Shown here one piece after another: positions 17,665 to 27,106 of a DNA stretch of 64,000 nt (positions are counted from its first letter, which is position 1; each line of letters starts with the position of its first letter). The stretch comes from Thermobaculum terrenum ATCC BAA-798 (GTDB lineage Bacteria > Chloroflexota > Chloroflexia > Thermobaculales > Thermobaculaceae). The notes beneath the pieces were generated by a model. It searched no databases. It was not told the origin of the DNA and worked only from the letters and a program-made list of their open reading frames with translations. Made by a program: the position numbers and the translations under genes. The DNA lies in contig NC_013525.1 in the NCBI RefSeq assembly GCF_000025005.1, positions 941,501 through 1,005,500 on the forward strand, in the 5' to 3' direction.

Positions 17665-17844
17665 ATGAACCCACAAACAGGACAAGCAGCTTTTAGAATA
17701 GGCTGCTTTATAGTTCTACTATCTGCAGCATTGTTGATATGGCTAAGACCTGGCACTGCCGAGTTCACTATAACAGTATTCATGCTGTTCATAGGGATTA
17801 TTTTCTTGTTCATAGTAGCTTTAGTAGTTCGAAGATCTATCTAG
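17665..17844 (+). CDS. Small two-helix membrane protein, 59 residues
   Basis: An ATG two bases after the dppF stop opens a 60-codon frame ending at TAG 17842-17844. The product has a short polar N terminus, a hydrophobic helix (about residues 11-27), a WLRPG turn, a second helix (about 34-55) and a basic RRSI end. Position, spacing and composition argue for a real gene in the importer operon. I do not recognise the family; it could be a small accessory or assembly subunit of the permease. There is no strong ribosome binding site, so translation may be coupled to dppF. Confidence 0.65.
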   Translation: MNPQTGQAAFRIGCFIVLLSAALLIWLRPGTAEFTITVFMLFIGIIFLFIVALVVRRSI

Positions 17845-17963
17845 GTCATACCTTTGGAAGGGGGTGATGGAAGGGGAAGGGGGACTGGCATAGTTTAGCG
17901 CGAAGGTAAGCTTGCTGACAGGTATGTGTCAAGCAAATAGACTTTTTTGGGAGGGAATACCTA

Positions 17964-19991
17964 ATGTCAAAGTATAGCAAGATTAATAGAAGGAAGTTTT
18001 TGAAGTTTTCAGCGGTGGCAGCAGGTAGTGCGATACTTGTTGCCTGTGGTGGAGGGGCACCTGGAGCTACACCTACCACAGGAGCTTCGCCAGCTCCAGG
18101 AGGATCTTCAACGCCAGCTGCTTCAGCTGGTATGAGTCCCTCTCCAAGTCCGGCTGCCAGCCCAACTTCAGCTGCTAGTCCGGCTCCATCTCCAACTAGT
18201 GCGGCGGCTTCACCTACTCCAGCTATGGAGCAGACACCTGCTGCTTCCCCCACTTCAGCTGGACAGGCTGGAGGTAATATAACCGCTCAAATAGCTCCTA
18301 TGGCACCTGAGATCAAGCCCTCTGGTCAACCGACTGGAGGTGAATTCCATGGCGCTTGGCCTTACCAGATGCCTCCTACTGGACACTGGAATACCTTTGC
18401 CACTAATAACAATAGCTTTGGCATATATTGGGATATGCTTGAGATGCCATTAGGCTTCTATCTATGGGACAAGAATCAATATGTACCTCTGTTGGCAGTC
18501 AGTTGGGAGATAATACCGCCTGATACCTTCCAGGTGAAGCTCCGCCAAGGTGTTAAGTGGAGTGATGGTTCACAATTTACTTCCAAGGATGTAGTAACTA
18601 CCTTCACTTTGCTGCGCTTGCAGGATGCCGTGGTGTGGAACTACCTAGGGTCCATAGATGCGCCTGACGATTACACCGTGGTGTTTAAGATGAAGGATCC
18701 ATCGACTGTAGTTCCGAGGTACATTTTGCGGGAACATATTAGGGCAAACTCCGTATATGGCGAATTTGCCCAGAAGGCCAAGGCCATGTTCGACAAGGGG
18801 GCAACTACAAGCTCAGCAGATATGAAGAAGCTACGCACCCAATTCGAGGGTTTCCGCCCCAAGGAGCTTGTCGTGTCTGGCCCATACAAGGTCCAGCCCG
18901 GAAGCATGACAGAATCTCAAGTTACGCTGGTCAAGGTGCCAGACGCATGGAATGCCAATATGGTCAACTTTGACAAGATTGTCCTCTATAACGGCGAGAC
19001 TCCCACTGTAACGCCGATCCTGCTTTCCAAGCAGATCGACTATGCTACTCACGGCTTCCCGCCAGCTACTGAGAAGGCTCTACAGCAGGCTGGCTTTCGT
19101 ATCATACGACCGCCCGTATACTCTGGTCCAGCATTGTTCTTCAACTACAAGAGGCTAAATGAGTTCTCCGATCCCAAGGTTCGCCAAGCCATAGCTATGG
19201 CTGTAAATATGGATCAAAACGCCACCGTGTCTCTAGGGGAGTCGGCAAAGCGTTGCAAGTACATGGCTGGTGTATCCGACTCGATACTCGAGAAGTGGGT
19301 CCCGCAGAGTGAGCTATCCAAGTTGAACTCTTATGCCTACGATCCAGATAAGGCAGCCCAAGTGCTCCAGAGTGCCGGATTCAAGAAGCAAGGAGACACA
19401 TGGGTCACCCCCAATGGTAAGCGTATGGAGTATGAGCTTGGAGTCCCAGCTGAGTATGCTGACTGGTCAGCAGCTGCCCAGAACCTAGCTGACCAGCTGA
19501 CTAAGTTTGGGATTAAGACTACCGTAAGGCCTGTTACGTTTACTCAATGGAGTACGCAGATGGATGCTGGTAGATTCCAGCTAGGTATCAATGCATGGGG
19601 GGCTGGTAACCCTCATCCCCACTTCTCCTATGTAGCAGATCTACTCACTCATAATGCTCCCCTAGCCTCTGGTGGTGGCATGAACTATCCTCTCAAGCAG
19701 AAGACACAGTCTGTAGGTGAGGTGGACCTGCAGAAGTTAACCATTCAAGCTGCTTCCGGTCTCAATATTGACAGGCAGAAAGAGGTAATTACTACTTTGG
19801 CTAAGGCCTTCAACGAACTTCTGCCGATAATCCCTCTGTGGGAACGTTACGGTAATAACCCTGCCCTTGAAAACGTGAGAGTTACGGGTTGGTTACCTGA
19901 GAACGATCCTATCTATGCCAACAGCCCCTATAGTGATAACTTTGTAACTTACATGATCCTGAATGGTACTCTAAAGGGCGTTAGTAGATAG
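17964..19991 (+). CDS. ABC transporter substrate-binding lipoprotein (family 5)
   Basis: A 675-residue solute-binding lipoprotein for the preceding importer. The N terminus combines a twin-arginine-like NRRKFLKFSAV with a lipobox LVAC (Cys about 28). A Pro/Ala/Ser/Thr-rich linker of about 75 residues follows, probably spanning the cell wall. The binding domain has family motifs such as VKLRQGVKWSDGSQFTSKDV and ALFFNYKRLNEFSDPKVRQAIAMAV. GGGAGGG precedes the ATG. The 119-base gap before it is purine rich and has a weak hairpin plus T6 near 17912-17948. Placing the binding protein last in the operon is less usual than first. Confidence 0.9.
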   Translation: MSKYSKINRRKFLKFSAVAAGSAILVACGGGAPGATPTTGASPAPGGSSTPAASAGMSPSPSPAASPTSAASPAPSPTSAAASPTPAMEQTPAASPTSAGQAGGNITAQIAPMAPEIKPSGQPTGGEFHGAWPYQMPPTGHWNTFATNNNSFGIYWDMLEMPLGFYLWDKNQYVPLLAVSWEIIPPDTFQVKLRQGVKWSDGSQFTSKDVVTTFTLLRLQDAVVWNYLGSIDAPDDYTVVFKMKDPSTVVPRYILREHIRANSVYGEFAQKAKAMFDKGATTSSADMKKLRTQFEGFRPKELVVSGPYKVQPGSMTESQVTLVKVPDAWNANMVNFDKIVLYNGETPTVTPILLSKQIDYATHGFPPATEKALQQAGFRIIRPPVYSGPALFFNYKRLNEFSDPKVRQAIAMAVNMDQNATVSLGESAKRCKYMAGVSDSILEKWVPQSELSKLNSYAYDPDKAAQVLQSAGFKKQGDTWVTPNGKRMEYELGVPAEYADWSAAAQNLADQLTKFGIKTTVRPVTFTQWSTQMDAGRFQLGINAWGAGNPHPHFSYVADLLTHNAPLASGGGMNYPLKQKTQSVGEVDLQKLTIQAASGLNIDRQKEVITTLAKAFNELLPIIPLWERYGNNPALENVRVTGWLPENDPIYANSPYSDNFVTYMILNGTLKGVSR

Positions 19992-20000
19992 GAAATGCTT

Positions 20001-20038
20001 GGCATGGATAACATAGTTACAGCTATGTTATCCATGCC
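20001..20038. terminator. Bidirectional terminator hairpin
   Basis: Perfect 16-bp arms (20001-20016 and 20023-20038) with a 6-base loop, between the binding-protein gene and the convergent LysE gene. The right arm touches the LysE stop codon. Confidence 0.75.
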
Positions 20039-20667
20039 TACTTCGCCATGATGATAGTAAGTAGTCGTTGTGCCATGTAAATAGCACTAATCCACATAAC
20101 TATAGCTGATGCCTTGTTTAAGACATCGTACATTGCTATGTTTTTCCTCATAATTCTGCCGGTTAATGCTAACAGAGCAAACCAGATCCAAGATACTGCT
20201 ATGGTTGCAAGGGTAAAAGATAACTTTTCTCTCCCCGAGTAAGTTAGCGAGCTTGTACCTATCACACCTATGGTATCCATTATTGCTCCGGGATTCAGGA
20301 GAGAAAAGGATAGTGCAAATACAACTTGCCTGCGAACTGGCCAATTCGTCGATTCACTAGTATGTATGATGTGGTTGTGTGCCTGAGAGCTTTTCCAGTT
20401 AACCCATCCTATGTAGATTAGGAATACTGTACCTATGGTAGTCACCGTTACCATTACCCAAAGCTTGTTCAATACCAACAAAGACACGCCTAATACTGCG
20501 ATAAGGATCAGAATGGTGTCGGATATCGAGGACGTAATAATAGCTGGGATAGCCTTAGCAAACCTTGAATGCGTAGCTCCCTGGGTGAGAATGAACATAT
20601 TTTGTGGACCTATAGCGATTATCAACCCAATAGCCAACACAAAGCCGTGTAGGAAAGCCTTTAGCAT
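20038..20667 (-). CDS. LysE/ArgO family amino-acid exporter
   Basis: A 209-residue membrane protein with about six hydrophobic helices. FVLAIGLIIAIGPQNMFILTQGA (about 9-31) is the typical LysE opening, and FALSFSLLNPGAIMDTIGVIG (about 117-137) is the second conserved block with the NPGA motif. It should export a basic or other amino acid down the proton gradient. It is divergent from the amino-acid importer genes, which suggests a homeostatic pair, though no regulator gene is present. Confidence 0.87.
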   Translation of the reverse strand: MLKAFLHGFVLAIGLIIAIGPQNMFILTQGATHSRFAKAIPAIITSSISDTILILIAVLGVSLLVLNKLWVMVTVTTIGTVFLIYIGWVNWKSSQAHNHIIHTSESTNWPVRRQVVFALSFSLLNPGAIMDTIGVIGTSSLTYSGREKLSFTLATIAVSWIWFALLALTGRIMRKNIAMYDVLNKASAIVMWISAIYMAQRLLTIIMAK

Positions 20668-20799
20668 AACTCCCTCAACTTTTTGATTTGTTTTGTTCTA
20701 CTTTGAGGCTTGTAATTGCTATATAATTCGCTCTGATTCTGTATATGAGTCTGCAATAATTATTACTAGTTTTCACGCTGGAGGTCACGATCGTAAACT

Positions 20800-21723
20800 A
20801 TGAAGAAGAGCAAACAGGCCATAAAAAAGTCTCTAATGTTCCCAATATTGATCTTAGGATTAATCTTTTTGATCGCCTGTGGAGGGCAGCAGGGAGGAGC
20901 TACACCCACCACTGGTAGCACCGGCACATCGTCTCCTTCTCCCTCTGCTCAATCTCCATCGCCATCTCCTACTACAGCTGCATCTTCACCTGCACCTCAG
21001 CTAAAGCTGATAAATGATGGGTATCTAACTGTAGGAACGGATGCTAGCTATCCACCTATGGAGTCCGTTGATCCAAAGACAGGACAAATAGTAGGCGCTG
21101 ATGTGGATTTGGCCAATGCCCTTGCTAAGGCTATGGGGCTAAAGGGCGCCAAGATGGTAAACAATTCATTTGATACGATAATCGCGGCACTACAGAGAGG
21201 AAAATTCGACATCATAATGTCCAGTATGAACGATACTCCAGAGAGGAGGCAACAGGTCGATTTTGTAGACTATATGACAGCCAGTATCGGAATTGTTGTC
21301 CCTAGCGATAGCAACATCAAGGCTGATAGCTATAAGGATCTTTGTGGTTATACGATATCTGTACAAAGAGGAACCGTAGAGCTGGATGAGTTGCAAAAAG
21401 TTAATGAGCAATGCACCAAGAAGATGACTTTGAAGACCTTTACGCAGGACACTGATGCCTGGCAGGCGCTTGTGTCTGGGCACGTAGACGTATATACTTC
21501 GGATCTACCTGTGACCGCATTTCATATAAAAGAGAACCCATCCAAGTTCAAGCTGGCTGGTGAGCCTTTCTCCGCTGGACAAAATTACGGTATAGCTGTT
21601 CCAAAGAACAGGCAAGATCTCAAGGATGCGCTGGCTAAGGCGCTGGAGCAAATAAGGGCAAGTGGGGAGTATGACAGAATACTCAAGAAATGGGGAGTAG
21701 AAGGAGCGGCTCTCAAAGAGTGA
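20800..21723 (+). CDS. Polar amino-acid ABC transporter substrate-binding lipoprotein
   Basis: A 307-residue family-3 solute-binding protein. The signal peptide ends in a lipobox LIAC (Cys about 27), followed by a Ser/Pro/Thr-rich linker to about residue 66. The binding fold begins LTVGTDASYPPMESVD and includes GADVDLANALAKAMG, FDIIMSSMNDTPERRQQVDF and GQNYGIAVPK, all typical of His/Gln/Arg-type binding proteins. It is first in a three-gene importer operon. A possible extended -10 (TGC-TATATA, 20717-20725) lies about 75 bases upstream. Confidence 0.9.
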   Translation: MKKSKQAIKKSLMFPILILGLIFLIACGGQQGGATPTTGSTGTSSPSPSAQSPSPSPTTAASSPAPQLKLINDGYLTVGTDASYPPMESVDPKTGQIVGADVDLANALAKAMGLKGAKMVNNSFDTIIAALQRGKFDIIMSSMNDTPERRQQVDFVDYMTASIGIVVPSDSNIKADSYKDLCGYTISVQRGTVELDELQKVNEQCTKKMTLKTFTQDTDAWQALVSGHVDVYTSDLPVTAFHIKENPSKFKLAGEPFSAGQNYGIAVPKNRQDLKDALAKALEQIRASGEYDRILKKWGVEGAALKE

Positions 21724-21747
21724 ATTCACGGATCGGGATTTTGAAAG

Positions 21748-22488
21748 ATGAACTTTGATCCGGCGATATTTTGGGAATACTTATTTCACCCTTCTATAGT
21801 TAGAGGGGCTGAGCTAACCATATTTCTCTCTGTCGTATCACAGCTCCTAGGCATATTACTGGGACTAGTAGCGGCTTTAGGGAGAATATCTCATAGTCGT
21901 ATACCTGTGTTTAGGTGGATAAGCGGTTTCTACATATGGCTTTTCAGAGGCACACCTCTGCTTGTACAGATAATATTCGTCTATTTTGCTATTCCGCAAC
22001 TCACTAATCAGAGAGTAGTAATACCAGAGGTACCATCGGCAATAATAGCTCTCAGCCTGAACGAGGGCGCGTACATGGCTGAGATTATACGTGCTGGTAT
22101 TCTTTCTGTTGAGGGCGGCCAGATGGAGGCCGCCCTCTCCTTAGGCATGACCAGGTGGCTAGCAATGAGGAGGATAATTCTTCCTCAGGCCATAAGAATA
22201 ATTATTCCTCCCACAGGGAACGAGTTCATCTCAATGCTGAAAAATACTTCCTTGGTGGCCGTCATAAGCGCTCATGAACTGCTCTTTGCTACACAGGAGA
22301 TCTACAGTGCCACATTCAGGTACTTTGAGCTTCTCACTATAGCTTCTCTGTGGTATCTTGCTATGACTACTGTAGCCTCTTACTTGCAAGGCAAACTAGA
22401 GAGAAGGTTTGAAAGAGGATTTGTACGTGAGCCTCAAGCAGCAGGTTTCTTTGGAAGGATGATGGCAGGAGCTCTGAGAAGAGGATGA
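21748..22488 (+). CDS. Polar amino-acid ABC transporter permease
   Basis: A 246-residue HisM/GlnP-type permease. [21 protein letters not shown] (about 54-74) and [21 protein letters not shown] (about 107-127) are family signatures, and the EAA loop is [22 protein letters not shown]. It probably forms a homodimeric channel, since only one permease gene is present. The stop overlaps the next start as ATGA. A GC-rich perfect 10-bp hairpin (22111-22137) lies in the coding sequence just before the EAA loop. Confidence 0.9.
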   Translation: MNFDPAIFWEYLFHPSIVRGAELTIFLSVVSQLLGILLGLVAALGRISHSRIPVFRWISGFYIWLFRGTPLLVQIIFVYFAIPQLTNQRVVIPEVPSAIIALSLNEGAYMAEIIRAGILSVEGGQMEAALSLGMTRWLAMRRIILPQAIRIIIPPTGNEFISMLKNTSLVAVISAHELLFATQEIYSATFRYFELLTIASLWYLAMTTVASYLQGKLERRFERGFVREPQAAGFFGRMMAGALRRG

Positions 22489-23255
22489 ATGCTCAGAATG
22501 CTATGGTCTATGTGGAAGATGTTCATAAGAAGTTCGGACATCTGGAGGTGCTTCGGGGAATAACCCTGGAGGTTCAAAAAGGTCAGACTATAGTTATAAT
22601 CGGTCCTAGCGGATCCGGGAAGAGCACACTCCTGAGATGTATAAACCATCTTGAAAAAGTAGACTCAGGGCGCATATACCTAGAAGGTCACCTCGTAGGG
22701 TATAAAGAGGTTAACGGTAGACTTGTTGAGTTGCCCCCCAAGGCTGTAGCCCGGCAGCGTGCCGAAATAGGCATGGTGTTCCAACGCTTTAACCTCTTCT
22801 CCCATATGACGGCCTTAGAGAACGTCATAGAGGCCCCTATTCACGTTCGTGGTGTTCCCAAGAAACAGGCTATAGAAGAGGGCTTGAGCTTGCTATCTAA
22901 GGTAGGACTGGCTGATAAGGCTAATAATTATCCTAGCCAGCTTTCTGGAGGTCAGCAACAGAGGGTAGCTATAGCCAGGGCCCTGGCTATGCATCCTAAG
23001 GTTATGCTGTTTGATGAGCCCACTTCAGCACTCGATCCCGAATTGGTGGGAGAGGTTCTTACGGTTATGGAAAATCTTGCTTATGAAGGCATGACCATGA
23101 TCGTCGTGACTCATGAGATGGGATTTGCCCGTGAGGTTGCTGATGAAGTCGTATTCATGGACCACGGTGTTATTTTGGAGCAAGGCAAGCCCGAGGACAT
23201 ATTCAGCAATCCTCAGCATGAACGCACGCGCACTTTTCTACGTGCTATACTCTGA
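22485..23255 (+). CDS. Polar amino-acid ABC transporter ATP-binding protein
   Basis: A 256-residue GlnQ/HisP-type ATPase. Walker [10 protein letters not shown] (about 39-47), Q-loop [16 protein letters not shown], signature LSGGQQQR, Walker [21 protein letters not shown] and the H-loop [16 protein letters not shown] are all canonical. Starts by 4-base overlap with the permease, so translation is coupled. About 12 residues longer in the first third than GlnQ, with an insert around [17 protein letters not shown], as in HisP-like subfamilies. Confidence 0.92.
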   Translation: MNAQNAMVYVEDVHKKFGHLEVLRGITLEVQKGQTIVIIGPSGSGKSTLLRCINHLEKVDSGRIYLEGHLVGYKEVNGRLVELPPKAVARQRAEIGMVFQRFNLFSHMTALENVIEAPIHVRGVPKKQAIEEGLSLLSKVGLADKANNYPSQLSGGQQQRVAIARALAMHPKVMLFDEPTSALDPELVGEVLTVMENLAYEGMTMIVVTHEMGFAREVADEVVFMDHGVILEQGKPEDIFSNPQHERTRTFLRAIL

Positions 23256-23281
23256 GCATTTCATATTTGCGTAAGAAAACG

Positions 23282-24802
23282 CTAGTTTATCTCTCTACGC
23301 CTGTATTGTATAGCTTCTGCCACATGCGGTGTTTGTATCTGATCATGACCCTCTAGGTCGGCTATTGTTCGAGCTAACTTGAGTATTCTGTGGTAGGCCC
23401 TTGCTGACAGACCAAGCTGTTGCACAGCCATTTTCAGAATTGCTTGACCCTTTTCGTTTAGCTGACAGTAACGCCGTATGTCGGCAGGCGTCATGTTTGA
23501 GTTTTGCTTGTGAGGGTTATTCCCGAACCTCTTTTTCTGTATCTCTCTTGCCTTTTCCACTCGCTCCCTTATATTCTTTGAGCTTTCTCCTGTTCCTCGA
23601 GAGGCTAATTTCTCAAACTCCACTCTGGGGACCTCGATGTGGATATCTATCCGGTCCATCAATGGACCAGACAACTTCTTTTGGTAGCGAGTGATGGCAG
23701 CTGGAGAACACTGACACTCTCTTACCGGATCCCCAGCATATCCGCATGGGCATGGGTTCATGGCTCCGACCAACAGAAAGTCTGCCGGTAGTGTGATAGT
23801 TCCAGAAACTCGGCTGATAGTAACCACTCTATCTTCCAGGGGTTGTCTCAACAACTCTAGGATGTTCTGTGCAAATTCGGGCATCTCATCGAGGAATAAA
23901 ACTCCTCGGTGTGCAAGGCTAACTTCGCCGGGTTTTGGTTGTCTCCCGCCTCCAATCAATCCAGCATAAGATATAGTGTGATGAGGTGCTCGAAAGGGCC
24001 TTTCTGTTATCAAAGGTCTATTCTTAGGTAGTAGCCCTGCTACGCTATAGATCTTGGTAACTTCCAGCGCTTCTTCTGTGTACATCTTGGGTAATATAGT
24101 TGGTAATGATCTAGCTAGCAGCGTCTTCCCTGATCCGGGAGGCCCCGACATAAGGATATTGTGATGTCCAGCTGCTGCTATCTCTAGGGCTCTCTTTGCA
24201 TGGTCTTGTCCTTTTATTTCTGCCATGTCAGTCAGACCTTCTATCGGAGCCTCGTCTTGCCATCCTGTACTATTAGTAAAAGGTACTATGGGAGCTTCGC
24301 CTCTTAGGTGGGCTGCTAACTCTCCAAGTGTTTGTACTGGGTAAATAGTTACGTTTGGTATAAGACTTGCCTCTGGCGCGTCCTCCTTGGGAACGAATAT
24401 CTGAGAGAAGCCTTCTTCCATGGCAGTGCTTACCATGGAGATTATGCCGTTTACATGTCGTACTGTCCCATCTAATCCAAGCTCCCCAATGAACACTGAT
24501 TTTGGAGTTGAGGCATTGGCCTGGCCTGAAGCTACTAATATGCCTACCGCGATTGGAAGATCGTATGCTGGCCCTGCTTTTCGGAGGTCCGCCGGTGCCA
24601 TATTTACTGTGATCTTTCTGTTAGGGAAAGCGCATCCTGAGTTCTTGATAGCTGTTCTAACTCTCTCCTTAGCTTCTTGCACTGCTGTATCTGGAAGTCC
24701 TACTATGGTGAAGGTAGGTAAGCCTGGCCCTATGTCTACTTCGATGTCTACTAGTGCACCATTGAGCCCTATAACTGCACAACTAGCAACGCTCGCGAGC
24801 AT
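23282..24802 (-). CDS. YifB/ComM family Mg-chelatase-like AAA+ ATPase
   Basis: A 506-residue protein. An N-terminal Lon-protease-like domain (about 1-165) starts MLASVASCAVIGLNGALVDIEVD; a AAA+ module (about 195-400) has Walker A GPPGSGKT and Walker B VLFLDEMPEF, and a C-terminal Mg-chelatase domain has the RAYHRILKLARTIADLEG helix. ComM of Vibrio and Haemophilus is a hexameric helicase promoting branch migration during transformation; that role here is family inference. It is 78 bases upstream of ribF-side genes on the same strand but downstream of them in transcription order. Confidence 0.9.
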   Translation of the reverse strand: MLASVASCAVIGLNGALVDIEVDIGPGLPTFTIVGLPDTAVQEAKERVRTAIKNSGCAFPNRKITVNMAPADLRKAGPAYDLPIAVGILVASGQANASTPKSVFIGELGLDGTVRHVNGIISMVSTAMEEGFSQIFVPKEDAPEASLIPNVTIYPVQTLGELAAHLRGEAPIVPFTNSTGWQDEAPIEGLTDMAEIKGQDHAKRALEIAAAGHHNILMSGPPGSGKTLLARSLPTILPKMYTEEALEVTKIYSVAGLLPKNRPLITERPFRAPHHTISYAGLIGGGRQPKPGEVSLAHRGVLFLDEMPEFAQNILELLRQPLEDRVVTISRVSGTITLPADFLLVGAMNPCPCGYAGDPVRECQCSPAAITRYQKKLSGPLMDRIDIHIEVPRVEFEKLASRGTGESSKNIRERVEKAREIQKKRFGNNPHKQNSNMTPADIRRYCQLNEKGQAILKMAVQQLGLSARAYHRILKLARTIADLEGHDQIQTPHVAEAIQYRRREIN

Positions 24803-24880
24803 AGAAACCCCTTCCGTGTAGATTTAGAATTTGCTTACGATACCCTTTTCGCTGACCTGTTAGCTTGATTTATTAGGAAT

Positions 24881-25855
24881 TTATCTGTTCTGCTGGACCT
24901 GGTTCCTTAGCCTGGAGGAGGCTAGAGACCTAATGTTGGCAACATCTCGATCCATCTGATCTATGAGATCTTCTACAGATGCAAACTTGAGCTCGTCCCT
25001 AATTCTGTGAATGAATTCAAGTTTGAGTGTCCTGTCGTAAAGGTCACCGTACCAGTCAAGTAGGTAAGCTTCTATTGTTCTTTCTCCCCCTCCAAAAGTG
25101 GGTCTGGTGCCTATGCTTACTGCTGCTACTTTTGGTTGAGTTGATGGTTCATCTAGGTAGGCATCGCAGTAGTAGATACCGTTATACGGCACGACTAAAT
25201 CGCTGCTTACACTGAGGTTTGCCGTAGGATAACCTAGTTGCCTGCCCCTCCCCTCACCATGTACTACTGTTCCTTTGATGTAATAGTTACGACCAAGGAG
25301 GGAGGCTGCTGATTCTACATCTCCCTCTTGGGTCAGTAGATGCCTTATTCGAGTACTTGAGACAGGCTGCCCATGAATATATAGTGTTGGTACTGAGATG
25401 AGCTCCCATCCGAGTTCCTGTCCAAGAACATCTAGTTCTTTGACTCCGGCTTCTCGGTTACGACCTGTACGGAAGTTTTCACCCACCACTAGAGCTGCTG
25501 GCACTACCCATTTTGAAAGAAGCTCAAAAAACTCCTTTGCCGACAGCTTGGCTAGCTCTAGATCGAAATTAATACACCATACATGGTTGATGCCCATGTC
25601 GGCAAGAAGATCTAGTCTGTCTTCTAAGGGCAATAGTTGAGGAACTTTATTCCCGCTAAGTACATATCTGGGATGCGGATGAAATGTGATGGCGGTACTT
25701 TCTAAGCCATGTTCTTCAGCTACTGCTAGTGTCTTTTTGATTATTGCCTGGTGCCCGAGATGTAAACCATCAAAGGTCCCCATGGTTATTACTTGAGGCC
25801 CTGGGGCTTCTCGGTATGGCCTTTCGTGGATAAGCGAAGAGATGTATCTATGCAT
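24881..25855 (-). CDS. ribF: Bifunctional riboflavin kinase/FAD synthetase
   Basis: A 324-residue enzyme that phosphorylates riboflavin to FMN and adenylates FMN to FAD. The N-terminal adenylyltransferase has GTFDGLHLGHQAII (about 27-40) and the VSSTRIRHLL motif (about 168-177). The C-terminal kinase has GRQLGYPTANL (about 204-214) and the strand PYNGIYYCDAYL. It starts 4 bases after truB, the usual bacterial order truB-ribF, at the end of the nusA-infB operon. Confidence 0.93.
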   Translation of the reverse strand: MHRYISSLIHERPYREAPGPQVITMGTFDGLHLGHQAIIKKTLAVAEEHGLESTAITFHPHPRYVLSGNKVPQLLPLEDRLDLLADMGINHVWCINFDLELAKLSAKEFFELLSKWVVPAALVVGENFRTGRNREAGVKELDVLGQELGWELISVPTLYIHGQPVSSTRIRHLLTQEGDVESAASLLGRNYYIKGTVVHGEGRGRQLGYPTANLSVSSDLVVPYNGIYYCDAYLDEPSTQPKVAAVSIGTRPTFGGGERTIEAYLLDWYGDLYDRTLKLEFIHRIRDELKFASVEDLIDQMDRDVANIRSLASSRLRNQVQQNR

Positions 25856-25859
25856 ACGA

Positions 25860-26765
25860 TTACTTTAGCATTATACGAGGGAATAGTGTATTATCTCTAG
25901 ATTCAGCAAGCCCAACTATTTCTCCGTTGGCGCTATATATTCTTACTAGAGGAATGGGTTCTTCAGATATATGTGCCATTTTGACCGTCGCTCCATTGCT
26001 TATCCTTTGGACATCTCGCTCGTCCAGCATGACTGCTGGCAAGTGGGTAAGTGCGTCATCTGGAGGGTGGATCAAAGCAGGCTGTAAATAGTCACCTACC
26101 GATTCTAATTCCTCTATAGTTATGGAGCTCTCGATGCTAAATGCCCCTACACTTGTCCTTACGAGATTGCTGAGATACCCATATGCTCCTAGACGCTCAG
26201 CTATATCCTCAGCGAGTGAGCGTATATATGTACCCGATGAGCAAGATATGGCTAGTTTTAAAGTACAAGCTCGAAATTCCAATGCCTCTAGCGAGTAAAT
26301 TTCTACCTTGCGAGTAGGCAAAGTCAATTCTTGTCCTTGCCTAGCTAACTCGTAAGCTCTCCTTCCTTCGACCTTAATTGCAGAGTATTTGGGTGGCGTT
26401 TGCTCTATTTGACCAATAAACTCCGGTAATATCTCCGCTATATCTTTTGGGCTAGGGATAATATCCGATTGGGCTATGATGTCTCCCTCTAAATCACCGG
26501 TAGAGGTCTTAAATCCAAAGGACAATTCAGCCACGTAAGACTTGGGCTGTGAATGGATAACCTCAGCTAACCGATTCGCTTTGCCTAGAGCTATGGGAAG
26601 CACTCCTGTTGCGAACGGATCTAGTGTCCCTACGTGCCCTACACGTCTGGCACTAAACAGTTTTTTTATCCTATTGACCACCCATTGAGAAGTAACGCCG
26701 AGAGGTTTATTGATTACGATGAAGCCATTGAGAAATTCTTTACTCTGATTCTTTCTGTCTATCAT
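25860..26765 (-). CDS. truB: tRNA pseudouridine-55 synthase
   Basis: A 301-residue TruB that converts U55 of the tRNA T-loop to pseudouridine. The opening GFIVINKPLGVTSQWVV (about 14-30) and the catalytic block GHVGTLDPFATGVLPIALG (Asp about 47) are clear, as is the C-terminal PUA-like region. The frame begins 26 bases inside the end of rbfA, so initiation may be coupled; the ribosome binding site is weak. Confidence 0.93.
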   Translation of the reverse strand: MIDRKNQSKEFLNGFIVINKPLGVTSQWVVNRIKKLFSARRVGHVGTLDPFATGVLPIALGKANRLAEVIHSQPKSYVAELSFGFKTSTGDLEGDIIAQSDIIPSPKDIAEILPEFIGQIEQTPPKYSAIKVEGRRAYELARQGQELTLPTRKVEIYSLEALEFRACTLKLAISCSSGTYIRSLAEDIAERLGAYGYLSNLVRTSVGAFSIESSITIEELESVGDYLQPALIHPPDDALTHLPAVMLDERDVQRISNGATVKMAHISEEPIPLVRIYSANGEIVGLAESRDNTLFPRIMLK

Positions 26766-27105
26766 CTGGTGGTAGGACTTCGTTTAGCAGTTGGCTTATA
26801 CGTATAGCCTCTGCGGCACTTCTATCTGGCTCAAACCTCAGTTCGGCCATTTTTCTGAGCCTTATACGTTTGGCAAGCTCGGATCTGAGGAATCCGGAAG
26901 CTCTCCTCAGTGCTTTCATGGTTTCCTTCTCATCTTCCTCAGATCCGAGCACGCTTACGTGTATGGTTGCATGCTCCAGGTCAGGGGATACCTCTACAGC
27001 GGTAACAGTTACAAACCCAATCCTAGGATCCCTGACTTCCTGTACGAGGAGCTCGCTTATATGCCTTTTGATTTCCTGAGCTACCTGCTCAGTCCTTCTA
27101 CTCAT
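26740..27105 (-). CDS. rbfA: 30S ribosome-binding factor A
   Basis: A 121-residue RbfA, a KH-fold protein required for late 16S rRNA 5'-end maturation and cold tolerance. The N-terminal RTEQVAQEIKRHISELLVQEVRDPRIGFVTV and the AxG-type kink region ALRRASGFLRSELAKRIRLR are characteristic; the C terminus is hydrophilic. It follows infB by one base. Confidence 0.93.
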   Translation of the reverse strand: MSRRTEQVAQEIKRHISELLVQEVRDPRIGFVTVTAVEVSPDLEHATIHVSVLGSEEDEKETMKALRRASGFLRSELAKRIRLRKMAELRFEPDRSAAEAIRISQLLNEVLPPDDRQKESE

Positions 27106-27106
27106 T

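Noticed and set aside
17912-17948. Attenuator before the importer binding-protein gene
   Set aside because: The stem (TTGC-TGACA/TGTCA-A-GCAA) is short and bulged, so the T6 run alone is not enough to call a terminator.
18046-18290. Possible tandem DNA repeat or CRISPR
   Set aside because: It is a Pro/Ala/Ser-rich lipoprotein linker with imperfect codon repeats; no spacers or direct repeats of fixed length. No CRISPR array is seen in the window.
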